A stretch of DNA of 64,000 bases from contig NZ_JAILYM010000002.1 of the NCBI RefSeq assembly GCF_020179425.1, forward strand, positions 310,001 to 374,000, read 5' to 3'. The notes under the pieces were generated by a model, which saw only the letters and a list, made by a program, of their open reading frames with translations, did not search any database and was not told the DNA's origin. Positions 1-9,617 of the stretch are shown here, piece by piece. Each line of letters starts with the position of its first letter. The stretch's first letter is position 1. The stretch comes from Novosphingobium percolationis (lineage in GTDB: Bacteria > Pseudomonadota > Alphaproteobacteria > Sphingomonadales > Sphingomonadaceae). The position numbers and the translations under genes are program-made.

Positions 1-48
1 CCGGCGCTGGCTGATCTGACCGCCGATCTCGTCGGCCTGAAGGACTGA
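1..48 (+). CDS. 3' end of an unidentified protein-coding gene (partial)
   Basis: The first 48 bases read as 15 codons (PALADLTADLVGLKD) followed by TGA, and the gene continues off the left edge. It stops four bases before the astB start on the same strand, so the two are probably co-transcribed. An arginine succinyltransferase-pathway gene such as astA would be a reasonable neighbour for astB, but the visible tail is too short to identify the family. Confidence 0.5.
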   Translation, partial: PALADLTADLVGLKD

Positions 49-52
49 TCCG

Positions 53-1342
53 ATGCGCGAGGTCAACTTCGACGGGCTGATCGGCCCCAGCCACAACTAC
101 GCCGGGCTCTCGCTGGGCAATCTCGCCTCGGCGCGCAACGCGGGCGGCGTTTCCTCCCCGCGCGCCGCCGCCTTGCAAGGCCTCGCCAAGATGCGCCGCG
201 TCATGGATCTCGGCTTGTCGCAGGGCTTCCTGCTGCCCCACGCGCGCCCTGATGCCGACTGGCTGCGCACGCTGGGCTTTGCGGGCAGCGACGATGAAGT
301 GTGCGAGGCCGCGTGGAACAGCGAGCCCGCGTTGCTGCGCAATGCCATGTCGGCCAGCGCGATGTGGACTGCCAACGCAGGGACCGTCAGCCCCGCGCCC
401 GATTGCGCCGATGGCCGCTGCCACATCTCGGTCGCCAATCTTTCGACCATGCTGCATCGCTCGCTGGAAGCGCCGCAGACGCTGCGCCAGTTGCAGCTCG
501 CCTTTGCCGACACGCGCCACTTTGCGATCCACGGCCCGGTGCCGTCGGGCCTTGGCGACGAAGGCGCGGCCAACTTCATGCGTCTGGCCAGTGCCCATGG
601 CGAACCCGGCCTCGAAGTGCTGGTCTATGGCGAGCAGGGTCGGGCGGAGTTTCCTGCGCGCCAGCACAAGGCCGCCAGCGCTGCCGTCGTCCGCCGCCAC
701 GGCCTTGATCCGGCGCGCACGCTGCTGGTCTGCCAGAGCGATGCGGCGATTGCCGCGGGCGCGTTCCACAACGATGTCGTCGCTGTCGCCAACGAGACCG
801 TGCTGTTCACGCACGAACTGGCCTTCGAGGACCGTGCGGGCACCCATGCTGCGATCCGCGCTGCCTTGCCGCAGGTCGAGATCATCGAGGCCCCTGCCAG
901 CCGCATCAGCCTCGACGCCGCGATCCGGTCGTACCTGTTCAACTCGCAGCTCGTCAGCCTGCCGGAAGGCGGCATGGCGCTGGTCCTGCCGGGCGAGGTG
1001 CGTGAGGTGGTCGAGGTCTGGGACTGGTTGCAGGAACTGGTCGCCAGCAATGGCCCGATCCGGCGGCTGGAAGTGGTCGAAGTGCGCGAATCGATGCGCA
1101 ACGGCGGCGGCCCCGCCTGCCTGCGCCTGCGCGTGGCGGTGAGCGACGAGGCCTTTGCCGCGATCGACCCGCGCTTCCTGCTTGATGCCGCGAAGGCCGA
1201 ACGCATGGCGCAGGTGATCGAGGCGCATTGGCCCGAACGGATCGCGCCCGAGGATCTCGGCCATCCGGCGCTGTGGCGGCAATGCCGCACCGCGCGTGCC
1301 GCGCTGCTCGAAACGCTGGGGTTCGCCAGCGGCGAACTGTGA
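53..1342 (+). CDS. astB: N-succinylarginine dihydrolase
   Basis: Hydrolyses N2-succinylarginine to N2-succinylornithine, CO2 and two ammonia in the arginine succinyltransferase (AST) pathway, a cytosolic nitrogen-scavenging route. The 429-residue protein is full length for the family (about 440). It opens with the conserved [19 protein letters not shown]. The likely catalytic triad is Glu170 (GDEGAANF), His239 (AFHNDVVAV) and Cys356 ([10 protein letters not shown]), the layout known for the Escherichia coli enzyme. An AAGGA sequence nine bases upstream supports this ATG. The gene starts four bases after an upstream reading frame, so it is probably a distal operon gene. No other ast gene can be recognised in the window. 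Confidence 0.95.
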   Translation: MREVNFDGLIGPSHNYAGLSLGNLASARNAGGVSSPRAAALQGLAKMRRVMDLGLSQGFLLPHARPDADWLRTLGFAGSDDEVCEAAWNSEPALLRNAMSASAMWTANAGTVSPAPDCADGRCHISVANLSTMLHRSLEAPQTLRQLQLAFADTRHFAIHGPVPSGLGDEGAANFMRLASAHGEPGLEVLVYGEQGRAEFPARQHKAASAAVVRRHGLDPARTLLVCQSDAAIAAGAFHNDVVAVANETVLFTHELAFEDRAGTHAAIRAALPQVEIIEAPASRISLDAAIRSYLFNSQLVSLPEGGMALVLPGEVREVVEVWDWLQELVASNGPIRRLEVVEVRESMRNGGGPACLRLRVAVSDEAFAAIDPRFLLDAAKAERMAQVIEAHWPERIAPEDLGHPALWRQCRTARAALLETLGFASGEL

Positions 1343-1400
1343 TCTTGCGCGCGTCGCATCGCCGGTGTCATCTGCGCCGATAACAGCGGCGGAGAGGCAA

Positions 1401-2879
1401 GTGCGGCACGTTCTGGCGATAGACCAAGGCACGACCTCCACCCGCGCGATTCTGTTCGACGAGCAGGCACGCGCCGTCGCCACCGCGCAGCGTGAGTTTC
1501 CCCAGCATTATCCACAGGCTGGCTGGGTGGAGCACGATGTCGAGGACATCTGGCGCGATTGCGTCGCCGTGGCGCGCGATGCGCTGGGGGCTGTCCCGCT
1601 GGCGCAGGTGGCGGCCATCGGCATCGCCAACCAGCGCGAAACGGTGGTGATCTGGGACCGCAGCACGGGCGAGGCGATCCACCGCGCGATCGTGTGGCAG
1701 GACCGCCGTACCGCCGAAACCTGCGCCGCGCTGAAAGCCGAGGGCGTGGAGGCGATGGTCACGGACCGGACCGGCCTGCTGCTCGATCCCTATTTCAGCG
1801 CGACCAAGGCGGCGTGGATGCTCGACCACGTTCCGGACGCAAGGGCGCGCGCCGAACGGGGGGACCTCGCCTTCGGCACGATCGACACTTTCCTGCTCTG
1901 GCGGCTGACCGGCGGGCAGGTCCACGCCACCGACGTGACCAACGCGGGGCGCACGCTGCTTTATGACATCCGCCGCCAGTGCTGGGACGAGGAACTGTGC
2001 CGGCTGCTGCGCGTGCCGATGGCGATCCTGCCAGAGGTGCGCGACAATTCAGGCCTGTTCGGCACGACCGCGCCCGATCTGTTCGGCGCGAGCCTGCCCA
2101 TCGCCGGCATGGCGGGCGACCAGCAGGCCGCGCTGTTCGGGCAGGCCTGCTTTGCGCGCGGCATGGCCAAGAGCACGTATGGCACCGGCTGCTTCATGCT
2201 GATGAACACGGGGCACGAGGCGCCGCATTCGGCCAATCGCCTGCTGACGACGCCAGCCTATCGTCTGGGCGGGCATATGACTTACGCGCTCGAAGGCTCG
2301 ATCTTCGTGGCGGGCGCGGCGGTGAAGTGGCTGCGCGACGGGCTGGGCGTGATTGCCCATGCCAGCGAGACGCACGGCCTTGCCGCGCAAGTCGAGGACA
2401 GCCACGGCGTGGTCATGGTGCCTGCCTTCACCGGCCTCGGCGCGCCGTACTGGGACCCGGACGCCAAGGGGGCGATCTTCGGCCTGACGCTGGGCGCGAC
2501 AGCGGCGCACCTTGCCCGCGCCGCGCTCGAATCAGTGGCCTTCCAGACCATGGATCTGGTCGATGCGATGGCGAAGGACAGCGGCGCGCTCGCTTCGGCG
2601 CTGCGCATCGACGGGGGCATGGCCGCCAACGACTGGTTGTGTCAGTTCCTCGCCGACATGCTGGGCGTCGCGGTGGAAAAGCCGACCAATCTCGAAACCA
2701 CCGCGCTGGGCGCGGCCTTCCACGCAGGCCTTGCAACGGGCGTGTGGTCGGGGCTCGATGACCTGTCGCGCACCTGGGAAAGCGCCGCCCGCTTCACGCC
2801 CGCGATGGCCCCGGAACGCCGGGCCGCGCTGGCCGCGCTGTGGCGCGATGCGGTGGGGCGCACGCTCTCGCAGCGCTAA
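1401..2879 (+). CDS. glpK: Glycerol kinase
   Basis: Phosphorylates glycerol to sn-glycerol 3-phosphate with ATP, the entry step of glycerol use. The 492-residue protein belongs to the FGGY carbohydrate kinase family (E. coli GlpK has 502 residues). The first phosphate-binding motif, [13 protein letters not shown], begins at residue 8. Other hallmarks are [17 protein letters not shown] and the C-terminal [10 protein letters not shown]. The frame is open further upstream, but the GTG chosen has GGAGAGG three bases before it and places the first beta strand correctly at the N-terminus. No glpD, glpF or glpR gene is nearby, and pairing with astB is unusual; the 58-bp gap may hold a separate promoter. 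Confidence 0.95.
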   Translation: MRHVLAIDQGTTSTRAILFDEQARAVATAQREFPQHYPQAGWVEHDVEDIWRDCVAVARDALGAVPLAQVAAIGIANQRETVVIWDRSTGEAIHRAIVWQDRRTAETCAALKAEGVEAMVTDRTGLLLDPYFSATKAAWMLDHVPDARARAERGDLAFGTIDTFLLWRLTGGQVHATDVTNAGRTLLYDIRRQCWDEELCRLLRVPMAILPEVRDNSGLFGTTAPDLFGASLPIAGMAGDQQAALFGQACFARGMAKSTYGTGCFMLMNTGHEAPHSANRLLTTPAYRLGGHMTYALEGSIFVAGAAVKWLRDGLGVIAHASETHGLAAQVEDSHGVVMVPAFTGLGAPYWDPDAKGAIFGLTLGATAAHLARAALESVAFQTMDLVDAMAKDSGALASALRIDGGMAANDWLCQFLADMLGVAVEKPTNLETTALGAAFHAGLATGVWSGLDDLSRTWESAARFTPAMAPERRAALAALWRDAVGRTLSQR

Positions 2880-2968
2880 TCCGTTGCAAACGGCCACCGA
2901 GGCTTGACCGCCCCCCATGCGGGCGGGCACACCGCTGGCACCTTGCTCAACAGGGAGAGGATTCCTCA

Positions 2969-3343
2969 ATGTTCAGTCACGTGATGGTCGGCAGCAACGA
3001 CATTGCCGCATCGAAGAAGTTCTACGACGCGACTTTCGCCGCGTTCGGCGGCAAGCCCGCGATCCAGGACGAGAAGGGCCGCCTGATCTATCAGCACAAC
3101 GGCTCGATGTTCCTCGTCACGCAGCCGATCAACGGCGAACCGGCCTGCGGCGCCAACGGCGGCACGATCGGTTTCGCGATGACCCCGGAACAGGCCGACG
3201 CCTGGCACGCTGCGGGCGTGGCCAATGGCGGCGTGGCTTGCGAAGATCCGCCGGGACCGCGTGAAGGCAGCCCGTTCTATCTCGCCTACCTGCGCGATCC
3301 GGCGGGCAACAAGCTTTGCGCGCTGCACGTCATCGGTTCGTAA
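2969..3343 (+). CDS. VOC (glyoxalase/bleomycin-resistance) family protein
   Basis: A 124-residue single-module protein of the vicinal oxygen chelate superfamily. It starts FSHVMVGSNDIAASKKFYD, the usual first beta-alpha unit, and ends YLRDPAGNKLCALHV, the usual last strand with the DPxGN turn. Such proteins are metal-dependent lyases, isomerases or dioxygenases, or metal-free binding proteins. The histidine of VMVGS is absent from its usual place (normally HV), so the substrate and even catalytic competence are unknown. The start is set by GGGAGAGG about nine bases upstream of the ATG. It is the last plus-strand gene before a bidirectional terminator. Confidence 0.8.
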   Translation: MFSHVMVGSNDIAASKKFYDATFAAFGGKPAIQDEKGRLIYQHNGSMFLVTQPINGEPACGANGGTIGFAMTPEQADAWHAAGVANGGVACEDPPGPREGSPFYLAYLRDPAGNKLCALHVIGS

Positions 3344-3358
3344 GCGCGACGGGCAGAG

Positions 3359-3393
3359 TGCCCACCCCCGACCCCTCCCGCTTGCGGGAGGGG
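3359..3393. repeat. Interspersed GC-rich palindromic repeat, copy 1
   Basis: The segment reads TGCCCACCCCC, two bases, CCCCTCCCGC, two bases, GCGGGAGGG. A hairpin (CCCTCCCGC pairing with GCGGGAGGG) follows a C-rich arm. A near-identical copy lies inverted at 63912-63945. It sits in the gap between two converging genes, as is typical of REP-like elements in alphaproteobacterial genomes. It could form part of the 3' end of the VOC transcript. Confidence 0.7.
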
Positions 3394-3407
3394 AGAGGGC
3401 CGAAAAG

Positions 3408-3444
3408 GAAAAGGGCGCGACCGGGTGACCGGCGCGCCCTTTTT
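3408..3444. terminator. Bidirectional rho-independent terminator
   Basis: The stem AGGGCGCG (3412-3419) pairs with CGCGCCCT (3433-3440), with an inner CCGG/CCGG stem around GTGA. A run of T follows on the plus strand and a run of A precedes it, which gives a T run on the minus strand. It lies between the converging VOC gene and nusB and can serve both. Confidence 0.8.
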
Positions 3445-3462
3445 CATGCGATCAACAGCGGA

Positions 3463-3915
3463 TCAGCGAACCGCCTTGGCCACCGCATCGAGCACGCCGT
3501 TGGCGAACTTGGCCTCGCGCTTGTCGAAGAAGGCGTGGGCGACGTCTAGGTATTCATTGATCACCGTGCCGACGGTGATGTCGTTGCGCGCCATCAGCTC
3601 CCACGTGCCCGCCCGCAGGATCTGCAGCATGGTGCGGTCGAGCCGGGGCAGCGACCAGCCTTCGGCCAGCTTGCTTGCCAGCAGGGTGTCGATCTCGTCG
3701 CGGCGGGCGACCACGCCCCGGACCACGTCGTCGAAGAAGGCGACATCGGCGGGCGCGTATTCCACGTCCTCGATCTCGGCGCCCAGCCGGTGCATGTGGA
3801 ATTCGTCGAGCAGCAGGTGCAGCTCAGGGCTCTCCATCTCGACCTGGTAGAGCGCCTGGACGGCGGCGAGGCGCGCGGCGGAGCGGGCGCGGGTCTGGTC
3901 CTTGCCGCTGCTCAC
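3463..3915 (-). CDS. nusB: Transcription antitermination factor NusB
   Basis: NusB binds boxA RNA with S10 (NusE) and assembles the antitermination complex needed for full rRNA transcription. The 150-residue protein has the family's helical pattern: the N-terminal RSAARLAAVQALYQVE, the middle WSLPRLDRTMLQILRAGTWEL, and the C-terminal INEYLDVAHAFFDKREAKFANGVLD. The GTG start overlaps the hisD stop codon in a GTGA, which implies translational coupling in the hisG-hisD-nusB operon. In many other bacteria nusB follows ribH; here it is tied to histidine genes. The gene ends at a strong bidirectional terminator. Confidence 0.95.
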   Translation of the reverse strand: MSSGKDQTRARSAARLAAVQALYQVEMESPELHLLLDEFHMHRLGAEIEDVEYAPADVAFFDDVVRGVVARRDEIDTLLASKLAEGWSLPRLDRTMLQILRAGTWELMARNDITVGTVINEYLDVAHAFFDKREAKFANGVLDAVAKAVR

Positions 3916-5201
3916 TGGCCGAGCCTCAGCGCGATCGAGCGGGCATGCGCGGCAAGGCCCTCGGCCTCGGCGAGTTCCACGGCGGCGGGGCCAACGGCCG
4001 AAATCGAAGCATCGCTGACCGCGATGAAGCTGGTGCGTTTCATGAAATCCAGAACGGAAAGGCCCGAGGAGAACCGCGCGCGGCGCCCGGTGGGCAGGAC
4101 ATGGTTGGGACCGGCGACGTAATCGCCGATGGCCTCGGGCGTCATGCGCCCAAGGAAGACGGAGCCCGCATGGCGGATCTGGTCGAACAGGCGTTCGGGG
4201 TCGTCGGTGGCGATCTCGACGTGTTCGGCGGCGAGCGCATTGGCGAGCGCCGGGGCCTCGTCGAGCGAATCGACCACGATGATCGTGCCGTGCGCCTCCC
4301 AGCTTGCCTTGGCGACCCGGGCCGTGGGCAGCAGAGCGATCTCGACGCCGACCATGTCGGCCACCTGATCGGCGAACTTTTCGTCGTCGGTGATCAGGAT
4401 CGCCTGCGCGGCGGGATCGTGCTCGGCCTGGCTCAGCAGGTCGGCGGCGATCCACTGGGGATCGTTCCTGGCGTCCGCAATGACGAGGATTTCGGAAGGG
4501 CCTGCCACCATGTCGATGCCGACCACGCCATAGAGCTGGCGCTTGGCTTCGGCGACCCAGGCGTTGCCGGGGCCGGTGATGACGTCGACCGGCTTGATGC
4601 GGGCCGTACCATGCGCGAGCGCGGCCACGGCCTGCGCCCCGCCGACGCGCCACACTTCGTCCACGCCGGCCAGGTGCGCGGCGGCCAGCACCAGCGAGTT
4701 GATCACCCCCTTGGGCGTGGGCGTGACGACGACGAGCCGCCCGACGCCCGCGACCTTGGCGGGAATCGCGTTCATCAGCAGCGATGAGGGGTAGGCCGCG
4801 CGTCCACCGGGGACATAGAGCCCCGCGCCATCGACCGCGCTCCAGCGCGCGCCGAGGCGGATGCCCGCGGCGTCGGTATAGTCGCGGTTTTCGGGCAGCT
4901 GCGCTTCGTGGTAGGCGCGGATGCGCTGCGCGGCCAATTCCAGCGCGGCGCGCAGATCGGGCTTCAACGCATCGAACGCTTCGCGGCAGGCGTCGGCGGA
5001 AATGCGCCAGTCATCGTCGGCGGGCAAGTGCTGGTCGAAGCGCTCGGTATATTCCGCCAGCGCCTCGTCGCCGCGCAGGCGCACGTCCTCGATGATCGTC
5101 TGCACGTCGCGCGCGACGTTTTCATCGCTCTCGCGGCGATCCTTGACGAGCCGGGCGAACGCCTTGGCAAAGCCTGCGTCGCGGGTGCGCAGCTTGAGCA
5201 T
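3912..5201 (-). CDS. hisD: Histidinol dehydrogenase
   Basis: Catalyses the last two steps of histidine synthesis, oxidising L-histidinol to L-histidine with two NAD+ and Zn2+. The 429 residues match the family length. The signature [10 protein letters not shown] is followed by LLSQAEHDP, whose Gln and His are zinc ligands in the E. coli enzyme. [10 protein letters not shown] and [18 protein letters not shown] mark the second domain. The ATG overlaps the hisG stop by one base (TGATG) and the stop overlaps the nusB GTG, so the three genes are one coupled operon. Confidence 0.97.
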   Translation of the reverse strand: MLKLRTRDAGFAKAFARLVKDRRESDENVARDVQTIIEDVRLRGDEALAEYTERFDQHLPADDDWRISADACREAFDALKPDLRAALELAAQRIRAYHEAQLPENRDYTDAAGIRLGARWSAVDGAGLYVPGGRAAYPSSLLMNAIPAKVAGVGRLVVVTPTPKGVINSLVLAAAHLAGVDEVWRVGGAQAVAALAHGTARIKPVDVITGPGNAWVAEAKRQLYGVVGIDMVAGPSEILVIADARNDPQWIAADLLSQAEHDPAAQAILITDDEKFADQVADMVGVEIALLPTARVAKASWEAHGTIIVVDSLDEAPALANALAAEHVEIATDDPERLFDQIRHAGSVFLGRMTPEAIGDYVAGPNHVLPTGRRARFSSGLSVLDFMKRTSFIAVSDASISAVGPAAVELAEAEGLAAHARSIALRLGQ

Positions 5202-5875
5202 CAGGCGGCGGCCTTGCGCTTGGCGACGAGTTCGCGGAAGGCGTCGATCAGGCCGCCGAGACGCGCGCTGTCGGTCTTCAAGGCGGCGCGGTTGACGATC
5301 AGGCGCGCCGAGACCGGCAGGATGCGGCTGGTTTCGACAAGGCCGTTGTCCTTGAGCGTCTTGCCCGTGGACACGAGGTCGACGATGCGGCTGGCAAGGC
5401 CAAGCGAAGGGGCCAGTTCCATCGCGCCGTTGAGCTTCACGACCTCGGCCGCGACGCCCAGCTTTTCGAAGTGGCGGCGGGTGAGGTTGGGATACTTGGT
5501 GGCGACGCGCGCATGGCTTTCGCGCGCATTGGCGCCGCTTTCCACCGCGCTGACCGGCTCTGCCACCGACAGGCGGCAATGGCCGATGTCGAGATCGACC
5601 GGCGCGTAGAGGTCCGCATAGTCGAATTCATCGATCACGTCGGAGCCGACCACGCCGATCTGCGCCGCGCCGTGGGCGACGAAGGTGGCGACGTCGAAGG
5701 CGCGGACGCGGATGATCTTCACGTCGGGCCGGTTGGTGGCGAACGAAAGCGCGCGCGAGGCCTTGTTGAAGAAGTCTGCATCGGGCACCACGCCTGCCTG
5801 TTCGAGCAGGGGCAGCGCTTCATCGAGGATGCGGCCCTTGGGCAGGGCGAAGACGAGCTGGGCGGCGGTGGTCAT
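5201..5875 (-). CDS. hisG: ATP phosphoribosyltransferase, short (HisZ-dependent) form
   Basis: First committed enzyme of histidine synthesis, condensing ATP with PRPP. At 224 residues it is the short form, which lacks the C-terminal histidine-binding domain. Short HisG proteins normally need HisZ as a regulatory subunit, and no hisZ is in the window. The N-terminus [16 protein letters not shown] and the PRPP-binding region [14 protein letters not shown] are typical. A GAGGT just before the ATG serves as ribosome binding site. It is the first gene of hisG-hisD-nusB and is divergent from the DUF2332 gene across about 42 bases, so the promoters must be very close together. Confidence 0.95.
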   Translation of the reverse strand: MTTAAQLVFALPKGRILDEALPLLEQAGVVPDADFFNKASRALSFATNRPDVKIIRVRAFDVATFVAHGAAQIGVVGSDVIDEFDYADLYAPVDLDIGHCRLSVAEPVSAVESGANARESHARVATKYPNLTRRHFEKLGVAAEVVKLNGAMELAPSLGLASRIVDLVSTGKTLKDNGLVETSRILPVSARLIVNRAALKTDSARLGGLIDAFRELVAKRKAAA

Positions 5876-5917
5876 GACCTCGCGCCCCTATGGCAAAGGG
5901 CCGGAAAGGGCAACCTC

Positions 5918-6976
5918 GTGCAACCGATCATGGAAATCGAGAACGTCGCGGGCGCGATCCGCTGGCAAGCCGATCACGCTGCCAACAACGGTGCGCCATG
6001 CACCGGCCGCGTGGTGCGCGCGCAGCTTGGGCTGCTCGATGGAGGGACGGCGGTGGGCCGCGCGCTGGCGCACTGGCCGGGGCGTCCGCTGGAGGATGCG
6101 CTGCCGCTGCGGCTGGCGGGCGGGCACCATTTCCTCGCCCTGACCGGCGCAGATCCGCGGTTGGCGGCGGTCTATCGCGGCGAGGTGACCGATCAGGCCG
6201 AGGTCGATGCGCTGGTGCTGGCGGTGACGCGCGACCACGATGCGGCGCTGCTGCCGTGGCTCGATGGCCCGCCGCAGACCAATGAGGCGGGCCGTTCGGC
6301 TTCGATCATGGCGGCGCTGCTGTGGCTCTCGCCGCGGCTTGGTCCGCGCTTCGAGATGAACGAACTGGGCGCGAGCGCGGGCGTCAACACGATGATGGAG
6401 CGCTTCCGTTTCGACCTTGGCGGGACAAGCGCCGGGTGCCCCGAGTCGCCCATGCACATCCGCCCCGAATGGAAGGGGCCGCCCCCGCCGCAGGCGCCGG
6501 TCGAGATCGTTGCGATCGAGGGCTGCGACCGCGCCCCGGTCAACCTTGCCGATCCCGAACAGGCGCTGCGTCTGAAGGCCTATGTCTGGGCCGAAGTGAC
6601 CGAGCGCATCGCGCGTATCGACGCCGCGATCGCGCTCGCCGGCCAGCAGCCGCCGAAGCTGACACAGATGGACGCGGCCGATTTCGTGGAACAGCGCCTT
6701 GCCGCGCCACAAGAGGACGACACCACGCGCGTGTTCTATCACTCCATCGTCTGGCAGTACCTGCCGCCCGAGACGCGCGCGCGGATCGAGGCGGCGATGG
6801 CGGAGTCGGGCGCGCGGGCCGACGCGCGGCGGCGGCTGGCGTGGGTGCAGCTGGAAACCAACCGCGCGACGTTCCGCCACGAGTTGCGCGTGCGCTTCTG
6901 GCCGGGGGATGGCGAGGACCACCTGCTCGGCACCGCGCACGCGCATGGGGCGTGGGTGGAGTGGTTTGGTGCCTAG
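5918..6976 (+). CDS. DUF2332 family protein
   Basis: A 352-residue soluble protein matching the DUF2332 family of unknown function. Recognisable segments are GHHFLALTGADPRLAAVY, NEAGRSASIMAALLWL, ELGASAGVNTMMERF and VFYHSIVWQYLPPETR. The ELGASAGVN stretch resembles the nucleotide-binding loop of Rossmann methyltransferases, so a methyltransferase-like fold is possible; that is inference. The GTG at 5918 has GGAAAGGG seven bases upstream. The ATG at 5930 is the alternative and would shorten the protein by four residues. It converges on the hydrolase gene so tightly that the two stop codons share one CTAG. Confidence 0.75.
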   Translation: MQPIMEIENVAGAIRWQADHAANNGAPCTGRVVRAQLGLLDGGTAVGRALAHWPGRPLEDALPLRLAGGHHFLALTGADPRLAAVYRGEVTDQAEVDALVLAVTRDHDAALLPWLDGPPQTNEAGRSASIMAALLWLSPRLGPRFEMNELGASAGVNTMMERFRFDLGGTSAGCPESPMHIRPEWKGPPPPQAPVEIVAIEGCDRAPVNLADPEQALRLKAYVWAEVTERIARIDAAIALAGQQPPKLTQMDAADFVEQRLAAPQEDDTTRVFYHSIVWQYLPPETRARIEAAMAESGARADARRRLAWVQLETNRATFRHELRVRFWPGDGEDHLLGTAHAHGAWVEWFGA

Positions 6977-7875
6977 GCCGTCCGTGCCAGGAATGCCTCC
7001 ATCGCGGCTATGAACTGGTCTGCCGCTTCCCACGTCACGAAGTGCCCGCAATCGTGGACGCGCTCGATCGAAAGTTCGGGGATCGTCTCGGCCAGCCCAT
7101 CGAGGTTGGCGGGAGACAGCGCCGGGTCATCCATCGCCCAGACCACCAGCGTCGGGATGTCCAGTACCGGGACATTGAGCGGCTTGTAGTCCGCAGGCAG
7201 CGCAAAGGGCGCATCCATCGGCGGCACGAAGACAGGGCTGGCGCGATACCAGTTGACCATGGCCTTGGCCGTCTTGGGATCGGCCCAGTCGGCTTCGAGC
7301 GCGGCGCGTTCCTCCGGTTCCATCTTGTCGCTGAACAGCTCGGTTGTGGACTTGCCGAGCAGCGGCTTGAGGCCGCCCTTGTCGAGCGCTTCGTCATTCA
7401 GGGAATCGCGGAAGTCGCGGAAGTACTGGCTCGCCTGACGCTGGGCCTTGTCGGTCCACACCAGCTTGGGAAAGACGCCGGGGTGTGGGGCGTTGGCGAC
7501 CACCGCGCGGGTCACGCGCGTGTTCTGCCCGGTCAGCGCCACGCCCCAGGCAATCGCGCCGCCCCAGTCGTGACCGACCACGGTGAACGTATCGACGCCC
7601 AGCGCATCTGCGAGGCGGAACACGTCGCCGATCATGTTGTTGGCGGTGTAATTCTCCACGCCTTCGGGCTTGGCCGAGCGGCCATAACCGCGCTGGTCGG
7701 GCGCGATGCAGCGATAGCGGTCGGAGAAATGGCGGATCTGGTGCCGCCATGTGCGATGCGATTCGGGAAAACCGTGGAGGAAGATCAGTACCGGCGCATC
7801 GCGCGGGCCTTCGTCGACCACCGCGAGTTCGATGCCGTTCTTCAGCGTGACCAGCTTCTGTTCCATCATGGTCAC
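6973..7875 (-). CDS. Alpha/beta hydrolase, epoxide-hydrolase type
   Basis: A 300-residue alpha/beta-hydrolase. HGFPES (34-39) forms the oxyanion-hole loop, GHDWGG carries the nucleophile Asp103, VWAMDDPAL carries the likely acid, and GHFVTWE carries the catalytic His. An aspartate nucleophile followed by Trp with the HGFP loop is typical of soluble epoxide hydrolases, and the Tyr of MVNWYRAS fits one of the epoxide-activating tyrosines. Haloalkane dehalogenase is less likely because that family usually has HGNP. The substrate is unknown. The GTG start overlaps the stop of the upstream SDR gene (GTGA) and GGAAGG lies just before it; two in-frame ATGs follow within ten bases. Confidence 0.85.
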   Translation of the reverse strand: MTMMEQKLVTLKNGIELAVVDEGPRDAPVLIFLHGFPESHRTWRHQIRHFSDRYRCIAPDQRGYGRSAKPEGVENYTANNMIGDVFRLADALGVDTFTVVGHDWGGAIAWGVALTGQNTRVTRAVVANAPHPGVFPKLVWTDKAQRQASQYFRDFRDSLNDEALDKGGLKPLLGKSTTELFSDKMEPEERAALEADWADPKTAKAMVNWYRASPVFVPPMDAPFALPADYKPLNVPVLDIPTLVVWAMDDPALSPANLDGLAETIPELSIERVHDCGHFVTWEAADQFIAAMEAFLARTA

Positions 7876-8699
7876 GCGCCTTCCTTCATCTTCGCGGCGT
7901 AGCCCGCCTGAAACAGGTCTGCCATGCGATCCATCAGCGCTTCGGGGGTGCGGCGCAGTTCACCGATTTCCTTTTCGAAGCCGACGGCGGCGATGATGTC
8001 GCGCTGTCCGGAGGCGATGGCGTCGATGATCTCGCGCGCGATGGCCTGCGGCTCCAGCCCGTTGTCGATGGCCTTGTCGCTGATGCCGCGCACCGATCCA
8101 TCGGCGGTCAGCGCGTTGCGCGAAACGTTGGTGCGCACCGAGCCGGGGGAGATGGTGTGGACCGAGAGGCCGAGGCCCGTCACTTCCACGCGCAGCGCGT
8201 CGGCATAGCCGATCAGCCCGAACTTGGCCGCGCTGTAGGCCGTGCGCATGGGCGAGCCGACCTTGCCCGCGATGCTGGAAACGAAGCCCAGCCGCCCTTT
8301 CCCGCGCGCGGCCATGTGCGGCAGCACCGCTTGTGTCAGCGCGATGGGCGCGAGCAGGTCGACCGCGACAATGCGTTCATAGACCGGGAAGGCGGTCTCC
8401 AGCGCCACCGAGCGTTGCGAGATCCCGGCGTTGTTGATCAGCAGGTCGATCCCGCCCGAGCGCGCCGCCGCCCAGTCCCAAGCGGTGGCGGCAGCTGCTT
8501 CGGCGGCGGCATAGTCCGCCGCTTCGAACGGCAGCACCAGCACGTCATCGCCGCAGTCCTGCGCCACTTCGTCCAGCGCATCGCGGTTGCGGCCCGAGAG
8601 GATCAGCTTCGCCCCGTCCTTGGCAAGTTCGCGCGCCATTGCCGCGCCAAGGCCCGAGGACGCGCCTGTTACCCAGGCGACTTCGCCCTGAAATGCCAT
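7872..8699 (-). CDS. Short-chain dehydrogenase/reductase
   Basis: A 275-residue classical SDR. TGASSGLGAAMA near residue 11 binds the dinucleotide, NNAG follows the fourth strand, and the catalytic Ser-Tyr-Lys set is in SSIAGKVGSPMRTAYSAAKFG. The length and C-terminal extension (RRTPEALMDRMADLFQ) resemble DHRS7/short-chain oxidoreductases acting on hydrophobic carbonyls. The substrate is not predictable. GGGAGAG precedes the ATG. It is translationally coupled to the downstream epoxide-hydrolase-like gene, so the two may act on the same compounds. Confidence 0.88.
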   Translation of the reverse strand: MAFQGEVAWVTGASSGLGAAMARELAKDGAKLILSGRNRDALDEVAQDCGDDVLVLPFEAADYAAAEAAAATAWDWAAARSGGIDLLINNAGISQRSVALETAFPVYERIVAVDLLAPIALTQAVLPHMAARGKGRLGFVSSIAGKVGSPMRTAYSAAKFGLIGYADALRVEVTGLGLSVHTISPGSVRTNVSRNALTADGSVRGISDKAIDNGLEPQAIAREIIDAIASGQRDIIAAVGFEKEIGELRRTPEALMDRMADLFQAGYAAKMKEGA

Positions 8700-8726
8700 G
8701 TTGTCTCTCCCTGTTCTGTCGTGTCG

Positions 8727-9617
8727 TTATGGATAGCTGACCGTGGTGGCGATGCGGGGCAGGGGGATGAACTCCTCGCTGTCTCCCGGCACGGTCGGGA
8801 ACCGGCCCTGTTCCCAGTCCTGCTTGGCCTGATTGATCCGCTCGCGGCTGGAACTGACGAAGTTCCACCATACATGGCGCGGCGTGGTGAACGCCTCGCC
8901 CCCCAGCAGCATCACGCGCCCGCCGCTGGCGGATGCGAGCTTCATCGCCTTGCCCGGTGCCAGCACGGTCAGCGCGTAGAGTTCCAGCGGCTCGCCTTCG
9001 ATCTCGGCCTCGCCGCCTACCAGCATCACCGCGCGCTCGTCCGCCTCGGCCTCGATCGGCAACGCGCCACCGGGGGCGAGCAGGATCTCGGCATAGATGG
9101 TGGAGGCATATTGCGTGGTCTTGGCCGTCGCGCCCCACAGCGTGCCCATGATCACGCGCGCGCTCGCGCAGCCGTCCTCGATCAGCGGCAGGTCGGCGTA
9201 GGCTTCGAAAGCGGGGTCGATCTCCTCGCGCCCGTCGGGCAGGGCGAGCCAGGTCTGCATCCCGTAGAGCGTCTGCCCGGCAAGGCGCTCGGCCTGCGGG
9301 CTACGCTCGGAATGGACGATGCCGCGTCCGGCGGTCATCAGGTTGACCTGTCCGGGCCGGATCACCGCGTGGCTGCCGAGGCTGTCGCGGTGCTCGATCG
9401 CGCCTTCGAACAGCCATGTGACGGTCGCGAGGTTGATGTGCGGATGCGGGCGCACGTCCATCGCCGCGCCCGGCGGCAGGAGCGCGGGGCCGAACTGGTC
9501 GACGAAGATGAAGGGGCCGACCATCGTGCGTTCGCGCGTCGGGATGGCGCGACGCACCGCGAAGGCACCGATGTCGTGCGTGACGGGGCGGATGGTCTGG
9601 ATCAGCAGGTCGCTCAT
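8727..9617 (-). CDS. Pirin family protein
   Basis: A 296-residue bicupin. The N-terminal pirin domain has the metal-site histidines in VRPHPHINLATVTW and the later HSE of GIVHSERSP. A C-terminal cupin (VMLLGGEAFTTPRHVWWNFVSSS) matches the Pirin_C domain. Bacterial pirins bind Fe or other metals; some are quercetinases and others regulate redox or metabolic enzymes. Its role here is open. Its ATG overlaps the stop of the NUDIX gene (ATGA), so the two are co-expressed. Confidence 0.88.
   Translation of the reverse strand: MSDLLIQTIRPVTHDIGAFAVRRAIPTRERTMVGPFIFVDQFGPALLPPGAAMDVRPHPHINLATVTWLFEGAIEHRDSLGSHAVIRPGQVNLMTAGRGIVHSERSPQAERLAGQTLYGMQTWLALPDGREEIDPAFEAYADLPLIEDGCASARVIMGTLWGATAKTTQYASTIYAEILLAPGGALPIEAEADERAVMLVGGEAEIEGEPLELYALTVLAPGKAMKLASASGGRVMLLGGEAFTTPRHVWWNFVSSSRERINQAKQDWEQGRFPTVPGDSEEFIPLPRIATTVSYP

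Noticed and set aside
1296..1400. Extended glpK N-terminus
   Set aside because: The extra 35 residues overlap the end of astB, and the GTG at 1401 has a good ribosome site and gives the family N-terminus.
6973..7875. Haloalkane dehalogenase
   Set aside because: The oxyanion loop is HGFP rather than HGNP, and an epoxide-type tyrosine is present, so epoxide hydrolase is the better call.
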